From contig BLSF01000037.1 of assembly GCA_012862575.1 (NCBI GenBank), positions 186,001 through 250,000 on the forward strand: a stretch of 64,000 bases of DNA. The letters are read 5' to 3'. Position 1 is the stretch's first letter. Each line of letters opens with the position of its first letter. This DNA is from Parietichytrium sp. I65-24A (Eukaryota; Sar; Bigyra; Thraustochytrida; Thraustochytriidae). Below the pieces are notes generated by a model. The model was not told the origin of the DNA. It ran no database searches and saw only the letters and a list, made by a program, of their open reading frames with translations. Shown here in pieces: positions 31,223-40,888 of this stretch. The position numbers and the translations under genes are program-made.

Positions 31223-31238
31223 TTACTGTAGTTACTGT
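31223..31238. repeat. Two TTACTGT copies at the 3' end of the transposase-like gene
   Basis: TTACTGT occurs at 31223-31229 and again at 31232-31238, the second overlapping the stop codon of the transposase-like gene. They are the inverse of the ACAGTAA copies at the other end of the gene and so could be subterminal inverted repeats. Confidence 0.45.
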
Positions 31239-34200
31239 TCAATCAATCGATTCATCGCTTTTGATTTCTTTTTGAGGAACTGCTTTACATTGTTGACCCG
31301 TCTTTTGAGCTTCTTGCAGTTTGCATCATCCTCAAGCCAAGTGTCATCCTCACAGGCAATCTTCAAGTTCTGCAGAACCTTCACTGGAGACTGATCCAGG
31401 TCCTTTTGCAACTCGTTTTGAATGAGCTGCTCAATATGGACAGGGATGCCCAGATGACCGGTTCTCCCAGTCGCGATAGCGCCGCTATTAGTAGTCGGCT
31501 GCGCACTTGCCAAGATTGGTACATTTGCACCTGTTGAGCTTGATGGTGGACTTGGTGCTGTGGCCCCCTTTTTGCGGTGTGTTCGAATGTTTCCCACCCG
31601 CCGTAAGAATTTTGATTTGTTGGCGCTCAGCATGAGCCATTCCCGGTGGTCTTGCAAAGAACTCATCGCTCGACGATAGCATTCAGCAGGAGGTACGGAG
31701 AACTTCCTGTCGATCTCAAGCTGAATGAACATTTCCACATCATACGGCAGTTGGGACCCGGGTCCGCCTCCCTGTATTTTACCCGTCATAAAATTCACAT
31801 ACTGCGGCTCCTCGTTCTTCTTGGCGCACTGAGCGCGATACTGCAGCAATTTGTTCACGACAGATCTTACCTCGGATCCGGATGGAAGATCACACCTAAA
31901 AGCGTTTTCAGGCATCAGACGAAGCTTTTCGAGCACCAATGAATGATGCTGCCTGCCAATCCCCTCGTCGGCAACGATGTTTGCAATCGTCTGGTAGTGT
32001 TCCTGCCCACACCGCGGCCCAAATGTCTCATCTTTTGCTGGACGTCGAGCCCAACCGGGAAAGTAGTACGACCAATCAAATCCGGAAAATTGTGCCTGCT
32101 GTAACTCGGACTGCTCGTTACCGCCTTTGCGAACGGTGAAACCGAGCCCATTTTGCTCTAGCATCTGAGGTACTTTGCGGACACAAAACGCGATGAAGTC
32201 CTTTCGGTTCTCTCCATCGTCCTCCTCGGAAGCCTCTTCAAGTTCTACCGCTGTTGCGTCATCGTCTCGATCGGACTCGAGATCGTCTTCAACACTTCGT
32301 GCAGCATTAGCCTGGTTCTGCAGGCAAAACTGTGCGTTGAGTGCCGCCTGGGCGCGCTTCTCTAATATCCTGAGGCCCCTTAAAGGACTGCAAGCAGTGA
32401 CCGAAGCCCCAAATGTTGTCCACACTCGATGCTCACTTTCCTGCAAAGGTGGCTCCGGAGGCATGTCTTTGAATGGATCCTCTTCTTCACCGGCCTCCTC
32501 CTCTTCCTCTTCATTGGATTCTCCCTCCTCAGCAAGCGGTAGCGCACCACGAAAGCTCGCAGTGAGGTTCTGGAAATCGACCTTGACTTTCACCGCAGCA
32601 TCTATATCAGAGAATTCCCGGAGCTCGACATCGAGCTCCAAAGGCCACTGCAACGGATCTGTGCCAATAGTGTACGAGCAGGCGTCCTTCTCCTTGGTGG
32701 CGTAAAGAATTTCATTCATTCGTCCGGCAAATCGAAAGGTGTCCATCAGTCCGCCTCTCTCTCTTGGTCGATCCTGCTGCTGGTGCCACGAGAAAGTCCA
32801 CCCATGTTGTGCGCAGCGCCGAAGAATCATATTTCGATCGACTGATATGAGCTGAGCCATACTGTTTCGAATTCCCCCGTCGTGGGTGATTGCTGCGAAC
32901 AGCTGATGCGCATCAGCGACATCGTGATGAGCATTGACGTAGGCATCAACGTGCCTCGTAGCGGCGGCAAAGTGAGCATCTAAAAGTCCTTTTCCATCAC
33001 AGCTGTCTGTGTAAATGTGCGCGCGAACATTCATGCCAACAGACTTGCCGACCAGTGGCAAGCACAGCATCAGATAGCGTGAGCGATAGTACGCCGCATT
33101 GTCGGACTGGAAATAGAGGTTCTCAACTAGGTTGAACGTGGTCTGTGTCTTTAGCTGAAGCAAGAAGGCTTCAACCAGACCAATGAGCGCTAGGCCATCC
33201 GGGATGTCGGTGTTCTCCAGAATTTGATCACAAGACACATAATCTTCTTCCGCCTCTCCAGTTGCTGGGTTGTAGCTGTAAAAGTGCACCAGGAAACCGT
33301 GCCATTTAATATCGCGTTCAACGAAGTCATTGGTCTTCTGTTGTTTCAAATCCATCTTGTAATCCATCAAGATGAGAACTTCTCTCGGCTTTTCCCACTT
33401 GTTCTCCGAGCACCTCGCCTTCATCTCCTGTTGAACCTCTACAATCTTTATACGCTGGGCTGCGACCCTGGCGCAGTGTCCTTGCCACAGTCTGGTTTTG
33501 AGGTCACACCGGTCAAGCTCGGCCAGAACGTCCTTTTTCTCAACACTCGGTCGCGACGCAATGAGCTCTTCACTTTGGAAAAACTTTTCCACTCCTGCAC
33601 GCAGCTCCTCAAAAAAGTACGGTACAGACTTGCAGCCTACGCAGTCTGAGTCCTCTCGCGATGCACAGCCACCGCCAGAGAGGGCGTATTTGATCCCATG
33701 TGTGCAGGAGTTGTCTTCGCGCTGGATATGCTCAGGGTAGTGTCTTTCGAGAAAATTAAACACCGCCATCAAATGCCGCTTCAAGCCCTGGCGATAGTCC
33801 TTGTCTTCTAATGTAAAGAGGTCGATCAGCCGATCAATTCTGTCAAAGTTCTCGATGATGAGCTCGGTGAGCAGAGAATTCTCGGCAGCGAGCGCTCGAG
33901 TATTGTCGCTGGTGATTGTTTTGATGAGCTCGAACCACATCCGCCTACTCGGTGGCTTCTGTGGGAACTGCTCCGGATCCGCCTCGCACGCCTTGTGGTA
34001 CTCATGAAACAGAGACGAAGGGTTGTAAAGCCTAGTGATTCTTGGCAAGACAATGTGCTCACTTTTTGAGAGACGCACAGTCTTCGTATCTCGCGACAGA
34101 ATACAAACGCGATCCGGGTCAAGGATAAACCTGAGAGCTTGCATTCCCAACTCAGTGTCAAAATTTTGTCTCTGGATTTTTTTCTTAAGAATTGGGTTGC

Positions 34201-34948
34201 CACTCAAAAGTGCGGCACGGTCTTTCTCGGCTTGCTTGTACTGTTGCGAGCAGACCCCTTTTTCGAGCGACCCAGGCTGAGACGTCATTTTCATTCCGTA
34301 CTTTTTGACCTCGTGCTGGCTCAGGATACCTTGGAAGGCGGCCAGGCATATTCGTCGTTCAACAGAGCCCTTTCGAGATGCCCCGTACATCTCCATCAAC
34401 CCGGCAACAACGTCCTTGAACTTTTCGACGTCCGGGACAAACAGCTTCTCCTCCGCATACTTCTTTTCGAGGGCTTCTGGGTCCCCTGGGAGCATAAGTT
34501 TGCACACCTCGGTAATTATTGACCCGGCCGCATCCACGAGGCGTCCCATTTCCACTCCGTTGAGCTCCTTTGCTTTCTTCTTACGCGTCGCCAAACTTGG
34601 CATATTATGCAATTTGATCTCCGGCATTCTGAAATGAAAGAAGAGGTCTCGAACACGTCTCCTCTCAGGCAATTCAACCAAGGGCAACTTGTCAGCTTCT
34701 GCCTCCGTGTAGACAAGCCCAACATGCTCGTCCACTTCCGCATAATTCGGCGAGGCTTCCGCCGAAGCAGCATTCCGCTTTGGCCGTATTACGGCCGTCG
34801 ATCTGCTTTTCTTTTTCGCGGGCTCATCGTTGGGATCCTTCTTCGGTCTGCCCCTTCTCACCACAGGTTTGCACGTGGGGCAATGCCTGCGGCACTCCTC
34901 CGGGTGCTCAGAGCACTTTCCCAGCCGACAAGGGCAACTTTTCGCCAT
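31232..34948 (-). CDS. DDE/RNase H-fold transposase-like protein with zinc-finger/AT-hook N-terminus
   Basis: A 1238-residue frame from MAKSCPC. An upstream in-frame ATG would translate a CACAGTAA repeat tract and is unlikely to be used. The N-terminus is a Cys/His cluster (Cys 5, 7, 12, 19, 23, 26; His 15, 22) followed by an AT-hook-like RRGRPKK, both DNA-binding features. A second Cys pair lies mid-protein (DCVGCK). The core has three acid-bearing stretches in an RNase H-like order: VLILMDYKMD (Asp529), YFQSDNAAYY (Asp616) and SCDGKGLLDAHFA (Asp651/657), with HGFLVHFYSY between the first two. This order is like the large single-ORF DDE proteins common in cnidarians, molluscs and oomycetes; I cannot name the superfamily. 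An acidic linker (EEEEEEAGEEEDPF) and a basic tail follow. The frame is intact, so it is a young element or a domesticated gene. Confidence 0.6.
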   Translation of the reverse strand: MAKSCPCRLGKCSEHPEECRRHCPTCKPVVRRGRPKKDPNDEPAKKKSRSTAVIRPKRNAASAEASPNYAEVDEHVGLVYTEAEADKLPLVELPERRRVRDLFFHFRMPEIKLHNMPSLATRKKKAKELNGVEMGRLVDAAGSIITEVCKLMLPGDPEALEKKYAEEKLFVPDVEKFKDVVAGLMEMYGASRKGSVERRICLAAFQGILSQHEVKKYGMKMTSQPGSLEKGVCSQQYKQAEKDRAALLSGNPILKKKIQRQNFDTELGMQALRFILDPDRVCILSRDTKTVRLSKSEHIVLPRITRLYNPSSLFHEYHKACEADPEQFPQKPPSRRMWFELIKTITSDNTRALAAENSLLTELIIENFDRIDRLIDLFTLEDKDYRQGLKRHLMAVFNFLERHYPEHIQREDNSCTHGIKYALSGGGCASREDSDCVGCKSVPYFFEELRAGVEKFFQSEELIASRPSVEKKDVLAELDRCDLKTRLWQGHCARVAAQRIKIVEVQQEMKARCSENKWEKPREVLILMDYKMDLKQQKTNDFVERDIKWHGFLVHFYSYNPATGEAEEDYVSCDQILENTDIPDGLALIGLVEAFLLQLKTQTTFNLVENLYFQSDNAAYYRSRYLMLCLPLVGKSVGMNVRAHIYTDSCDGKGLLDAHFAAATRHVDAYVNAHHDVADAHQLFAAITHDGGIRNSMAQLISVDRNMILRRCAQHGWTFSWHQQQDRPRERGGLMDTFRFAGRMNEILYATKEKDACSYTIGTDPLQWPLELDVELREFSDIDAAVKVKVDFQNLTASFRGALPLAEEGESNEEEEEEAGEEEDPFKDMPPEPPLQESEHRVWTTFGASVTACSPLRGLRILEKRAQAALNAQFCLQNQANAARSVEDDLESDRDDDATAVELEEASEEDDGENRKDFIAFCVRKVPQMLEQNGLGFTVRKGGNEQSELQQAQFSGFDWSYYFPGWARRPAKDETFGPRCGQEHYQTIANIVADEGIGRQHHSLVLEKLRLMPENAFRCDLPSGSEVRSVVNKLLQYRAQCAKKNEEPQYVNFMTGKIQGGGPGSQLPYDVEMFIQLEIDRKFSVPPAECYRRAMSSLQDHREWLMLSANKSKFLRRVGNIRTHRKKGATAPSPPSSSTGANVPILASAQPTTNSGAIATGRTGHLGIPVHIEQLIQNELQKDLDQSPVKVLQNLKIACEDDTWLEDDANCKKLKRRVNNVKQFLKKKSKAMNRLIEQ

Positions 34949-34980
34949 TCTGCTTGCCACAAGCTCCGCCTTACCTCTCT

Positions 34981-35080
34981 CACCCCCACAGTAAGTACCA
35001 CAGTAAGAACCAAAGTACCACAGTACCACAGTAACACAGTAAGACACTACCACACTATCACAATAACACACTAAGACACC
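34981..35080. repeat. CACAGTAA period-8 array at the 5' end of the transposase-like gene
   Basis: A degenerate period-8 array with four exact ACAGTAA copies (34988, 35000, 35028, 35036) and several one-base variants. It lies just upstream of the likely start codon. It could be transposase-binding subterminal repeats, a promoter feature or a simple satellite. Confidence 0.7.
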
Positions 35081-35921
35081 GATGCGCGCACGTCCTCGCG
35101 CGGCGAGTATCTCGCTGGTTTGGATTTTGAAAAACAGGTCTTAAAACGCGACCCAGCAACAGTCTATGTTTTGTTTTCAAGATAGTAATTCAAATACCGG
35201 TACCGGTACTGAGTACCGATACGTGTTTGTTTGATTCTCAGAAAGGAACAAAAGGAACGCGGCGAACACCCAACAAAGAAAACAAAGAAAGCTAAGAAAG
35301 CAAAGAAAGAACGAAATTTTCATTGTTGAAGGAAGAGAGACACAAGTGCTTTGTTTTGTTTTGTTTTGTTTTGTTTTGTTTCTTTCTGAATTCTGAATTC
35401 TGAATTCTGGTGCAGAAAGGAGACAAAGGGATACCAAAGGAGATAGATATATAAGCCAGGCAAAGGCAAGCAAAGGCAGCAACTTGGAGCGTTGGAGAGC
35501 ACGAGACGAAGGCGTCGGAAGCTGCAGTTGGCATAGTTTTCGTCATACCTGCCAGCGCCGGACGAAGCGATCTGCATCCCTGCATCTCTGCATCTCTGCA
35601 TCTCTGCATCTCTGCATCGTCACATCGCAGCAGTGATCCAGGACGTCAGTGACCAGTGGGAGCAGTGGGAGCAGTGGGAGCGGTGGGATCAGCGAGCTCT
35701 GTTGGAGCAAGGCGACCTTGTGGTGCGTGCAGACATTCTCGGTTTCGGCGCTTCTCGGGGCTCGGAGCACGCGCGGGAAGTGCAGGCGAGACTGTGTGGG
35801 CGTTGATGAAGAGAACAAGTAGCTGGTCGGGCCTCTGGCAGCAACCGCGCTGAGCTGTAGTGGAAGTGGAAGTGGATGTGGATGTGGTGCCAAGGCGAAG
35901 GGCTTGTTGCGTAACGAGGAT
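35081..35921. other. Repeat-rich intergenic region upstream of the CCDC47 gene
   Basis: Contains a TTTTG array (35349-35381), CTGAATT copies (35386-35409), a CTGCATCT array (35571-35617) and AGTGGG-type repeats (35656-35690). Also a short GGTACCGGTACTGAGTACCG palindrome-like stretch near 35198-35218. No gene is seen. Confidence 0.6.
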
Positions 35922-36794
35922 ATGGATTTGCAGCATGGGGCCTCGGAGCTGGGGATTGGGAGCATGCATGCGCAGGTGGCGACGCTAATTGTGCTGTATG
36001 GGCTGGTGTATGTGTTCGGAAGGACCGCTAACAGAGCGGTTGCGACGCGCTGGGTGCAAACAAATTTTGATGCGCTAGCGCAGCAGTTCTATTGTGTAGG
36101 GTTCGACGCAAGTAGGAGCGGCGACGAAGTGTCCAACACGGAGCTGCAGAATCCCATGCGAAGCGATCTGGTGAGAGCTGACAGCGCGAGGAACTTCCGA
36201 GTGTACGCCTCGGGAAGGCGGTATTGCGAGGGATGCCTCTTTGAGCTTGATCTCAAGCCCCGTCAAGACCTCTTGTTTCTGTTCTACAGTTTATTTTATG
36301 TCTGGGAGGATACTTTGCTGGTGGACGTGCCAATGCAAACGGGCAGCATGGGCCCGTTTGTGTTTTCTATTGTGCGTCAGGTGGACAGTGAGTTCGTTCG
36401 AAACACTATGCTCGACATTGCGTTCTTGACGAGACAAGTGCCGCTGGAGTTGTTGCCGAAAAAATTTCTCTGCATGACCGACTGCAGTGAGCTCGTCACC
36501 CATTTCTTTTCCCCATCAATCGTCAAGCTGCTGCATGAATACGAGGAGTATATTGAGTTTATGCACTTTAGCGATCAAAACACCATGTCCGGCTTTGGCC
36601 CGAACCGGATTCCGGCCAAAGCCCTGCGATTCAGATTTCGGATACCAACGAATTGGGCCGATGGGGCAGATTTGCTGGCGCTTGTATTTCAACTCATCGA
36701 TTTGGTCGGAACGGCCAAACTTTCTCCTACTGCTGAGGCATTGGCGAACGAAAAACGCGCCAAAGTTCAAAGCCGCTTGCGGTCCATGAACTGA
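35922..36794 (+). CDS. CCDC47: CCDC47-like ER membrane protein (PAT complex)
   Basis: A 290-residue protein matching the core of CCDC47, which with Asterix forms the PAT complex that shields polar membrane segments during multipass protein insertion at the ER translocon. The single transmembrane helix is at residues about 15-35 (VATLIVLYGLVYVFG). The cytosolic domain shows family signatures: VYASGRRYCEGCLFEL, KPRQDLLFLF, TDCSELVTHFFSP and EYIEFMHFSDQ, each aligning with human segments such as SGRVCCEG and ESVHFSDQ. Both ends are reduced relative to animals: about 15 residues before the membrane helix instead of an acidic luminal domain of over 100, and only a short basic end instead of the long coiled-coil ribosome-contacting tail. 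Start: first ATG in frame; the upstream TTG is ignored. Confidence 0.85.
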   Translation: MDLQHGASELGIGSMHAQVATLIVLYGLVYVFGRTANRAVATRWVQTNFDALAQQFYCVGFDASRSGDEVSNTELQNPMRSDLVRADSARNFRVYASGRRYCEGCLFELDLKPRQDLLFLFYSLFYVWEDTLLVDVPMQTGSMGPFVFSIVRQVDSEFVRNTMLDIAFLTRQVPLELLPKKFLCMTDCSELVTHFFSPSIVKLLHEYEEYIEFMHFSDQNTMSGFGPNRIPAKALRFRFRIPTNWADGADLLALVFQLIDLVGTAKLSPTAEALANEKRAKVQSRLRSMN

Positions 36795-37141
36795 TCAGTT
36801 TTGTACAGTAGCCAATGTGTTAATTTATGCGAGGTCTCACTTGCTTAGAAAAGAAATTCCTCCGAAACAATTTTGTACGGCGGCCGCGGTAAATGGGTGT
36901 CTGTCTACTAACGCCTCGGAGTGCGCAAATACGTTGTGCTGACTGCACTTCCTTATTAAAACTGTAATTTACTGTTGACAGCCATTCCGTAGTCCGTTTC
37001 ATTGAAGAGAGAAGTCAAGGGCAGAATGGAAAAAGTAAAATATTAGACAGAAAGAAAAAACCTATAGCTTTATTGTTCATCATACATTTGTCGGAATATA
37101 TAATCACAGATGAAATCGTTCATCTTTTTGTTTCCAAGTTT
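36795..37141. other. Convergent 3' intergenic region
   Basis: AT-rich spacer between CCDC47 and myosin stops. TTTATTG near 37070 reads as CAATAAA on the minus strand and is a candidate poly(A) signal for the myosin gene. No gene is visible. Confidence 0.5.
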
Positions 37142-40100
37142 CTAAAAGTAAACCTTGGAGTTCCGTGGCGAGCTAGAGCTGAGGCTCACACTCCCTTCAG
37201 AGGAGAGATAGCCGTTCTTGGCGCTCTTTCGCCCACGTGAACGGGAGAAAATGCTCTTCTTCTTGCCTGAAGATGACTTTGTCCCCAAACCAAATTTGTC
37301 AATATCATCAAAGGCATCCATTCGCATGGCGGTTGTCTTTTTCCGGGTCCCAGCGAGAAGACTCTTCTTTTCTGGCACCTTGACTTTGCTTGAACTCGAC
37401 TTTTCTTTAGGCTTGGAACGGCTCAGCACCTTGGTGAGTTTCGAAGAGGAGGTTTTGTGGCTGTTGAAAAAGTCCAGGTCAGACTTTCCTGACTTGGACT
37501 TCCTCGAACTAGACTTGCGCTTGCTCTTGCGCGGCATGGTCTCTGCGTAGAGGTAGTCCTCTGACTCCTCCTCGGAGTCTGCCTCCTCGATCCCCCCATC
37601 GCGACGGCGTCTCGCTCGCCGAGCGTAGCTCTTTGAATCCGCCTCAAGCATCTTTTGCCTCTCCTGTGCCTCTAACATGAGGCCAGCGCCTGTCATCATG
37701 GCTACGATAAGAACAGCAATACCAATCACCAGAGCCGGGTTGGTCAACAGGAACATGACAATCATCGGTACGACATACAGCATGACAGCACCACGCTCGC
37801 CACCGTTCGCAGCTTCGATTGCGGCCTCTTCCGCCTCGCGCTCCTGTTGCAACATCTCCTTGGTCTTTTTGGCCGCGATCATCCGAGCCACGCTTTGCAG
37901 GTGAAGGGCCGCTTGGTCGGCCATCTTCTCTGCGTAGAGATTGTTGGCCATCTTTTGCGCTTTGATAACGCGTGCGACACCTTGCAACATGACTGCTGCG
38001 CGCTGTCTCATGGACTCCTCCCTAATTTCTCTCAAGCGGTCCTTCATAACCTTTCGGCGGTAAGCTTTTTTGATCTTCTTGGCTGCATCCTCGCGATTTT
38101 TCAAGATGGGAACAAGGTTTTGGCGCGTGAGCATTCCGCGCGCAATGCGCTGAATCTGCACTGCTGCCTTGCGTCGCTGGCGGAAGGCAAAGTATCTGCG
38201 CCTGACCAAATAGCCACGAACGTTGCGTTGGATTTTTTTGGCCGCACGAAGTTTGCGAGTTGCGCGGTACGTGGAGAGCCAGATCCGAATGTTGCGCTGC
38301 AGAAGAATGATGTACTTTCGTAGGGCTTCCGCCTTTTGGATCTCTAGCGAGCTGAACGCGTGTGGCTTCAGAAACACCTTGGTATGGCCAATCTGGTAGT
38401 CATCGAAAAGCACCAAATCGCTGTTGTTGAGAATCTTTTCACAGGTGCTGCGAATGGAGTTGGCATCGCCCTTGCTAATCAGCTTTTGCGTTTTTCTGGC
38501 CGCACCTTTCGCGCTCTTATGAGCAAGTGTGGAGAACCGCGACGCAAAATCTGCAAGAGAAAACCGAGTAGAGTACCCGGCTCGAGCCACCTTGACCACC
38601 TCCAACACGCCGGAATAGCAGAGCTGCTCCTCGATTCGCAGTCTATCGAATTTACCAGAAACGTTTTCGTCATTCGACTTTAAGCAGCGGATGTAGTGAG
38701 GCTCACTTGCGCGAATGTGGTTCATGGCAACTGAGAGCTGCGTTTTAAAATGGGATGACACGGTCTTGGACTGCAGTCGAGACGTGGCAGGGGACATCCG
38801 GCGGTGCCTTTCCAAGGAAGATCTGAAGGATCGCGGTTTGGAGCTGATCTGGCTAAAGTATTCCATTGGATCTGAGCCCCCGCCAGCACTTGCAGCGTCT
38901 GGCGGAAGCAAAATCGAGAAGAGGTCTACCTTACTGGTGCGCAAGAGATCGACGGCCTCCTGGCGTAGCTCGTTCTTGTTCTTGCGGCAAAAGGTCTCGA
39001 CGTCGTAGACCACGTCGCCAGCAAAGTGGCAAATGATGAACTGGTTACGCACCTTTTCGTTCCTTCCGGCCACAAAGTGGGTCTTGTACTTGTTGGACAA
39101 GTTCTGGTACAATTTGGCTGCAAGGGAGGCATCCGTGCCGTTGGGGTACAAGCACTCCTCATCGACGAGACTCAAAAGTCCGATGGGCTTGGTCTCAATC
39201 ATGTCAAGGCACTCCGAGTTATCGGGAAACTCGATCACGGTCCAGTCCACGCCCTCTGACTCGTACTCCTTTTGCTCGAGTTCAAACACGAACTCGTTGA
39301 ACTGCGCCTGCAGTGTCTCGTTTGTGTAGTTGATCAGGAGCTGCTCGAAAGAGTTTTTCTGGAATACCTCAAAACCGAAGATATCGAGGCATCCGATCGA
39401 AAAGTCGCTAAAGTACTCGCGATCCGCTTTCGAGTTCTTGCCTTTCCTACCTCGGGTTGCGATTTTCGACATGTCTCTGCTGCGGTTCTTCGTTTTCAGC
39501 GAGATAACCTCATTGATTCTCCAGACTATCCACGCGAAGAGCCGCTCGTACAGGCTCTGCGCCATTCCGTCACGAGCTTCAGCTGCTTGCGCGGGAGTAT
39601 GCCGCTTCACAAAATTCTCTCCCAGAGCTTTTGTGGCCATTGCGCTTAGTGAAGCTGCTACGCCCCCGATGCCAACGCTAATTTGGCGGGTGGTCAGCGC
39701 CTCCGCGAGCAAGTCCTTCCTGATAGCGAGCAGCTCAGCACAAGCCTCTAGAGAAGGATCCGAGTCACTGGTCACACGTGACCCGTCGGCGCCATCCTTG
39801 CGGTCTTCTTTGAACTCCACGTTCCCGAGATGAAGGATTGCTACAATCATCCTGAACACCGACTCTTGCTCTTCATGGGTGAAACCAAGAATTTCAAAGG
39901 CCTGCCGGGTGAGGTTGAATTGCTCACGGTCGCCAATGTCAGCGCGCTTGTATGTGCCGGACCGGTTCGTGTATCTGCAGTCCTCGAGCGGAGGAAAGAG
40001 AAGAGCTGTTTTCTCTTCTTCTGTCAAGCCCTTGCTCATTTCGTAAAAGATGTGGTAGTTGCGCTCCCCTGGAACCTGGTTGACCACTCTTGATTTCTCC

Positions 40101-40888
40101 AACAAGTATATGTCAATCGCGGCGCCAACGAGGTGAAAGTTTTGCTCGTGAAACTGGAGCTGGATCAATTTCCCGAACCGTGAGCTGTTGTCGTTCCGAA
40201 GAGTTTTGGCGTTCCCGAAGGCCTCCATGAGAGGGTTTGCCTCTAACACCCTTTGGGACACCCCGGCCTCTTTGGCTATCCTTTTGGAGGAGCGTCTGGA
40301 CGCCGTGCGCTCACTGGCTTTGATGGCGTCTTCGTAGTTTCCTGAGGAGACAATGGTCAAGTAATTCATTACAATCTTGGTGGAGACCGTTTTTCCCGCA
40401 CCCGATTCACCTGAGACGAGGATGGACTGGTTTCTTCCCTTGTTCTGGATCATGGCTTCGTAAGCATTGTGAGCGATGGTCCAGGCATGGGGCGCCAGCT
40501 CTGTTCTGGCTGCAATGTCCGCATTCAGGAACTTGCGCATCCGTTTTGTTTCGTACAGCGACGGCAGCGATTTGAACGGGTTGATCGCGATGAGGATCTT
40601 GCCACAGAAAGAGTAGATCTTGTCCTTCTTGAACCTCTCGTTCAGCGCCGCCAGTAGAGCGGGGTGGTGCAAGTCTGGAAGTTTCGTCATGTCCTCCACC
40701 TTTGCCTCTTGCGACGGCGTCGTCGAGCAGTACTCTACATCCTCGATTGGCACTGTCACTGACCCACCTCCGTCAATCTTCACCTTTATCTCATTCCCTT
40801 TGCGGCTCGAAATGTGCCCGCGTACCCAGGCTTGGTCCTCATGCCTTGCCCATACTGGTTCGCCTTCTCTCAGCTTGTCCTTGCCCAT
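37142..40888 (-). CDS. Unconventional myosin with predicted transmembrane hairpin in the tail
   Basis: A 1248-residue myosin from MGKDKLREGE; the longer frame upstream is low-complexity UTR. An SH3-like N-terminal domain (PVWARHEDQAWVRG) precedes the motor. P-loop GESGAGKT is at residues 160-167, switch I is in NDNSSRFGKLIQLQF, switch II is DIFGFEVF, and the relay and converter regions are intact. Several IQ-type motifs follow (AAKKIQRNVRGYLVRRR, AAVQIQRIARGMLTRQ, AAVMLQGVARVIKAQ), for about six light-chain sites. Then come two adjacent hydrophobic segments at about 1036-1050 and 1051-1072 (VVPMIVMFLLTN and PALVIGIAVLIVAMM), long enough to form a membrane hairpin, and a 176-residue Ser/Lys-rich disordered tail. 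There is no coiled-coil dimerisation domain, DIL, FERM or MyTH4. It would tether directly to a membrane. The class is uncertain; the N-terminal fold suggests relation to V/XI-like classes. Confidence 0.93.
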   Translation of the reverse strand: MGKDKLREGEPVWARHEDQAWVRGHISSRKGNEIKVKIDGGGSVTVPIEDVEYCSTTPSQEAKVEDMTKLPDLHHPALLAALNERFKKDKIYSFCGKILIAINPFKSLPSLYETKRMRKFLNADIAARTELAPHAWTIAHNAYEAMIQNKGRNQSILVSGESGAGKTVSTKIVMNYLTIVSSGNYEDAIKASERTASRRSSKRIAKEAGVSQRVLEANPLMEAFGNAKTLRNDNSSRFGKLIQLQFHEQNFHLVGAAIDIYLLEKSRVVNQVPGERNYHIFYEMSKGLTEEEKTALLFPPLEDCRYTNRSGTYKRADIGDREQFNLTRQAFEILGFTHEEQESVFRMIVAILHLGNVEFKEDRKDGADGSRVTSDSDPSLEACAELLAIRKDLLAEALTTRQISVGIGGVAASLSAMATKALGENFVKRHTPAQAAEARDGMAQSLYERLFAWIVWRINEVISLKTKNRSRDMSKIATRGRKGKNSKADREYFSDFSIGCLDIFGFEVFQKNSFEQLLINYTNETLQAQFNEFVFELEQKEYESEGVDWTVIEFPDNSECLDMIETKPIGLLSLVDEECLYPNGTDASLAAKLYQNLSNKYKTHFVAGRNEKVRNQFIICHFAGDVVYDVETFCRKNKNELRQEAVDLLRTSKVDLFSILLPPDAASAGGGSDPMEYFSQISSKPRSFRSSLERHRRMSPATSRLQSKTVSSHFKTQLSVAMNHIRASEPHYIRCLKSNDENVSGKFDRLRIEEQLCYSGVLEVVKVARAGYSTRFSLADFASRFSTLAHKSAKGAARKTQKLISKGDANSIRSTCEKILNNSDLVLFDDYQIGHTKVFLKPHAFSSLEIQKAEALRKYIILLQRNIRIWLSTYRATRKLRAAKKIQRNVRGYLVRRRYFAFRQRRKAAVQIQRIARGMLTRQNLVPILKNREDAAKKIKKAYRRKVMKDRLREIREESMRQRAAVMLQGVARVIKAQKMANNLYAEKMADQAALHLQSVARMIAAKKTKEMLQQEREAEEAAIEAANGGERGAVMLYVVPMIVMFLLTNPALVIGIAVLIVAMMTGAGLMLEAQERQKMLEADSKSYARRARRRRDGGIEEADSEEESEDYLYAETMPRKSKRKSSSRKSKSGKSDLDFFNSHKTSSSKLTKVLSRSKPKEKSSSSKVKVPEKKSLLAGTRKKTTAMRMDAFDDIDKFGLGTKSSSGKKKSIFSRSRGRKSAKNGYLSSEGSVSLSSSSPRNSKVYF

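Noticed and set aside
34949-35071. N-terminal extension of the transposase-like frame (repeated Cys-Tyr-Val-Thr)
   Set aside because: It translates the CACAGTAA array; a better ATG follows directly.
31010-35155. CGCGTTTTAA at about 31026 and its inverse at about 35138 as terminal inverted repeats of the transposase-like element
   Set aside because: The match stops after ten bases, the flanks show no target-site duplication, and AT/CG-rich decamers can match by chance.
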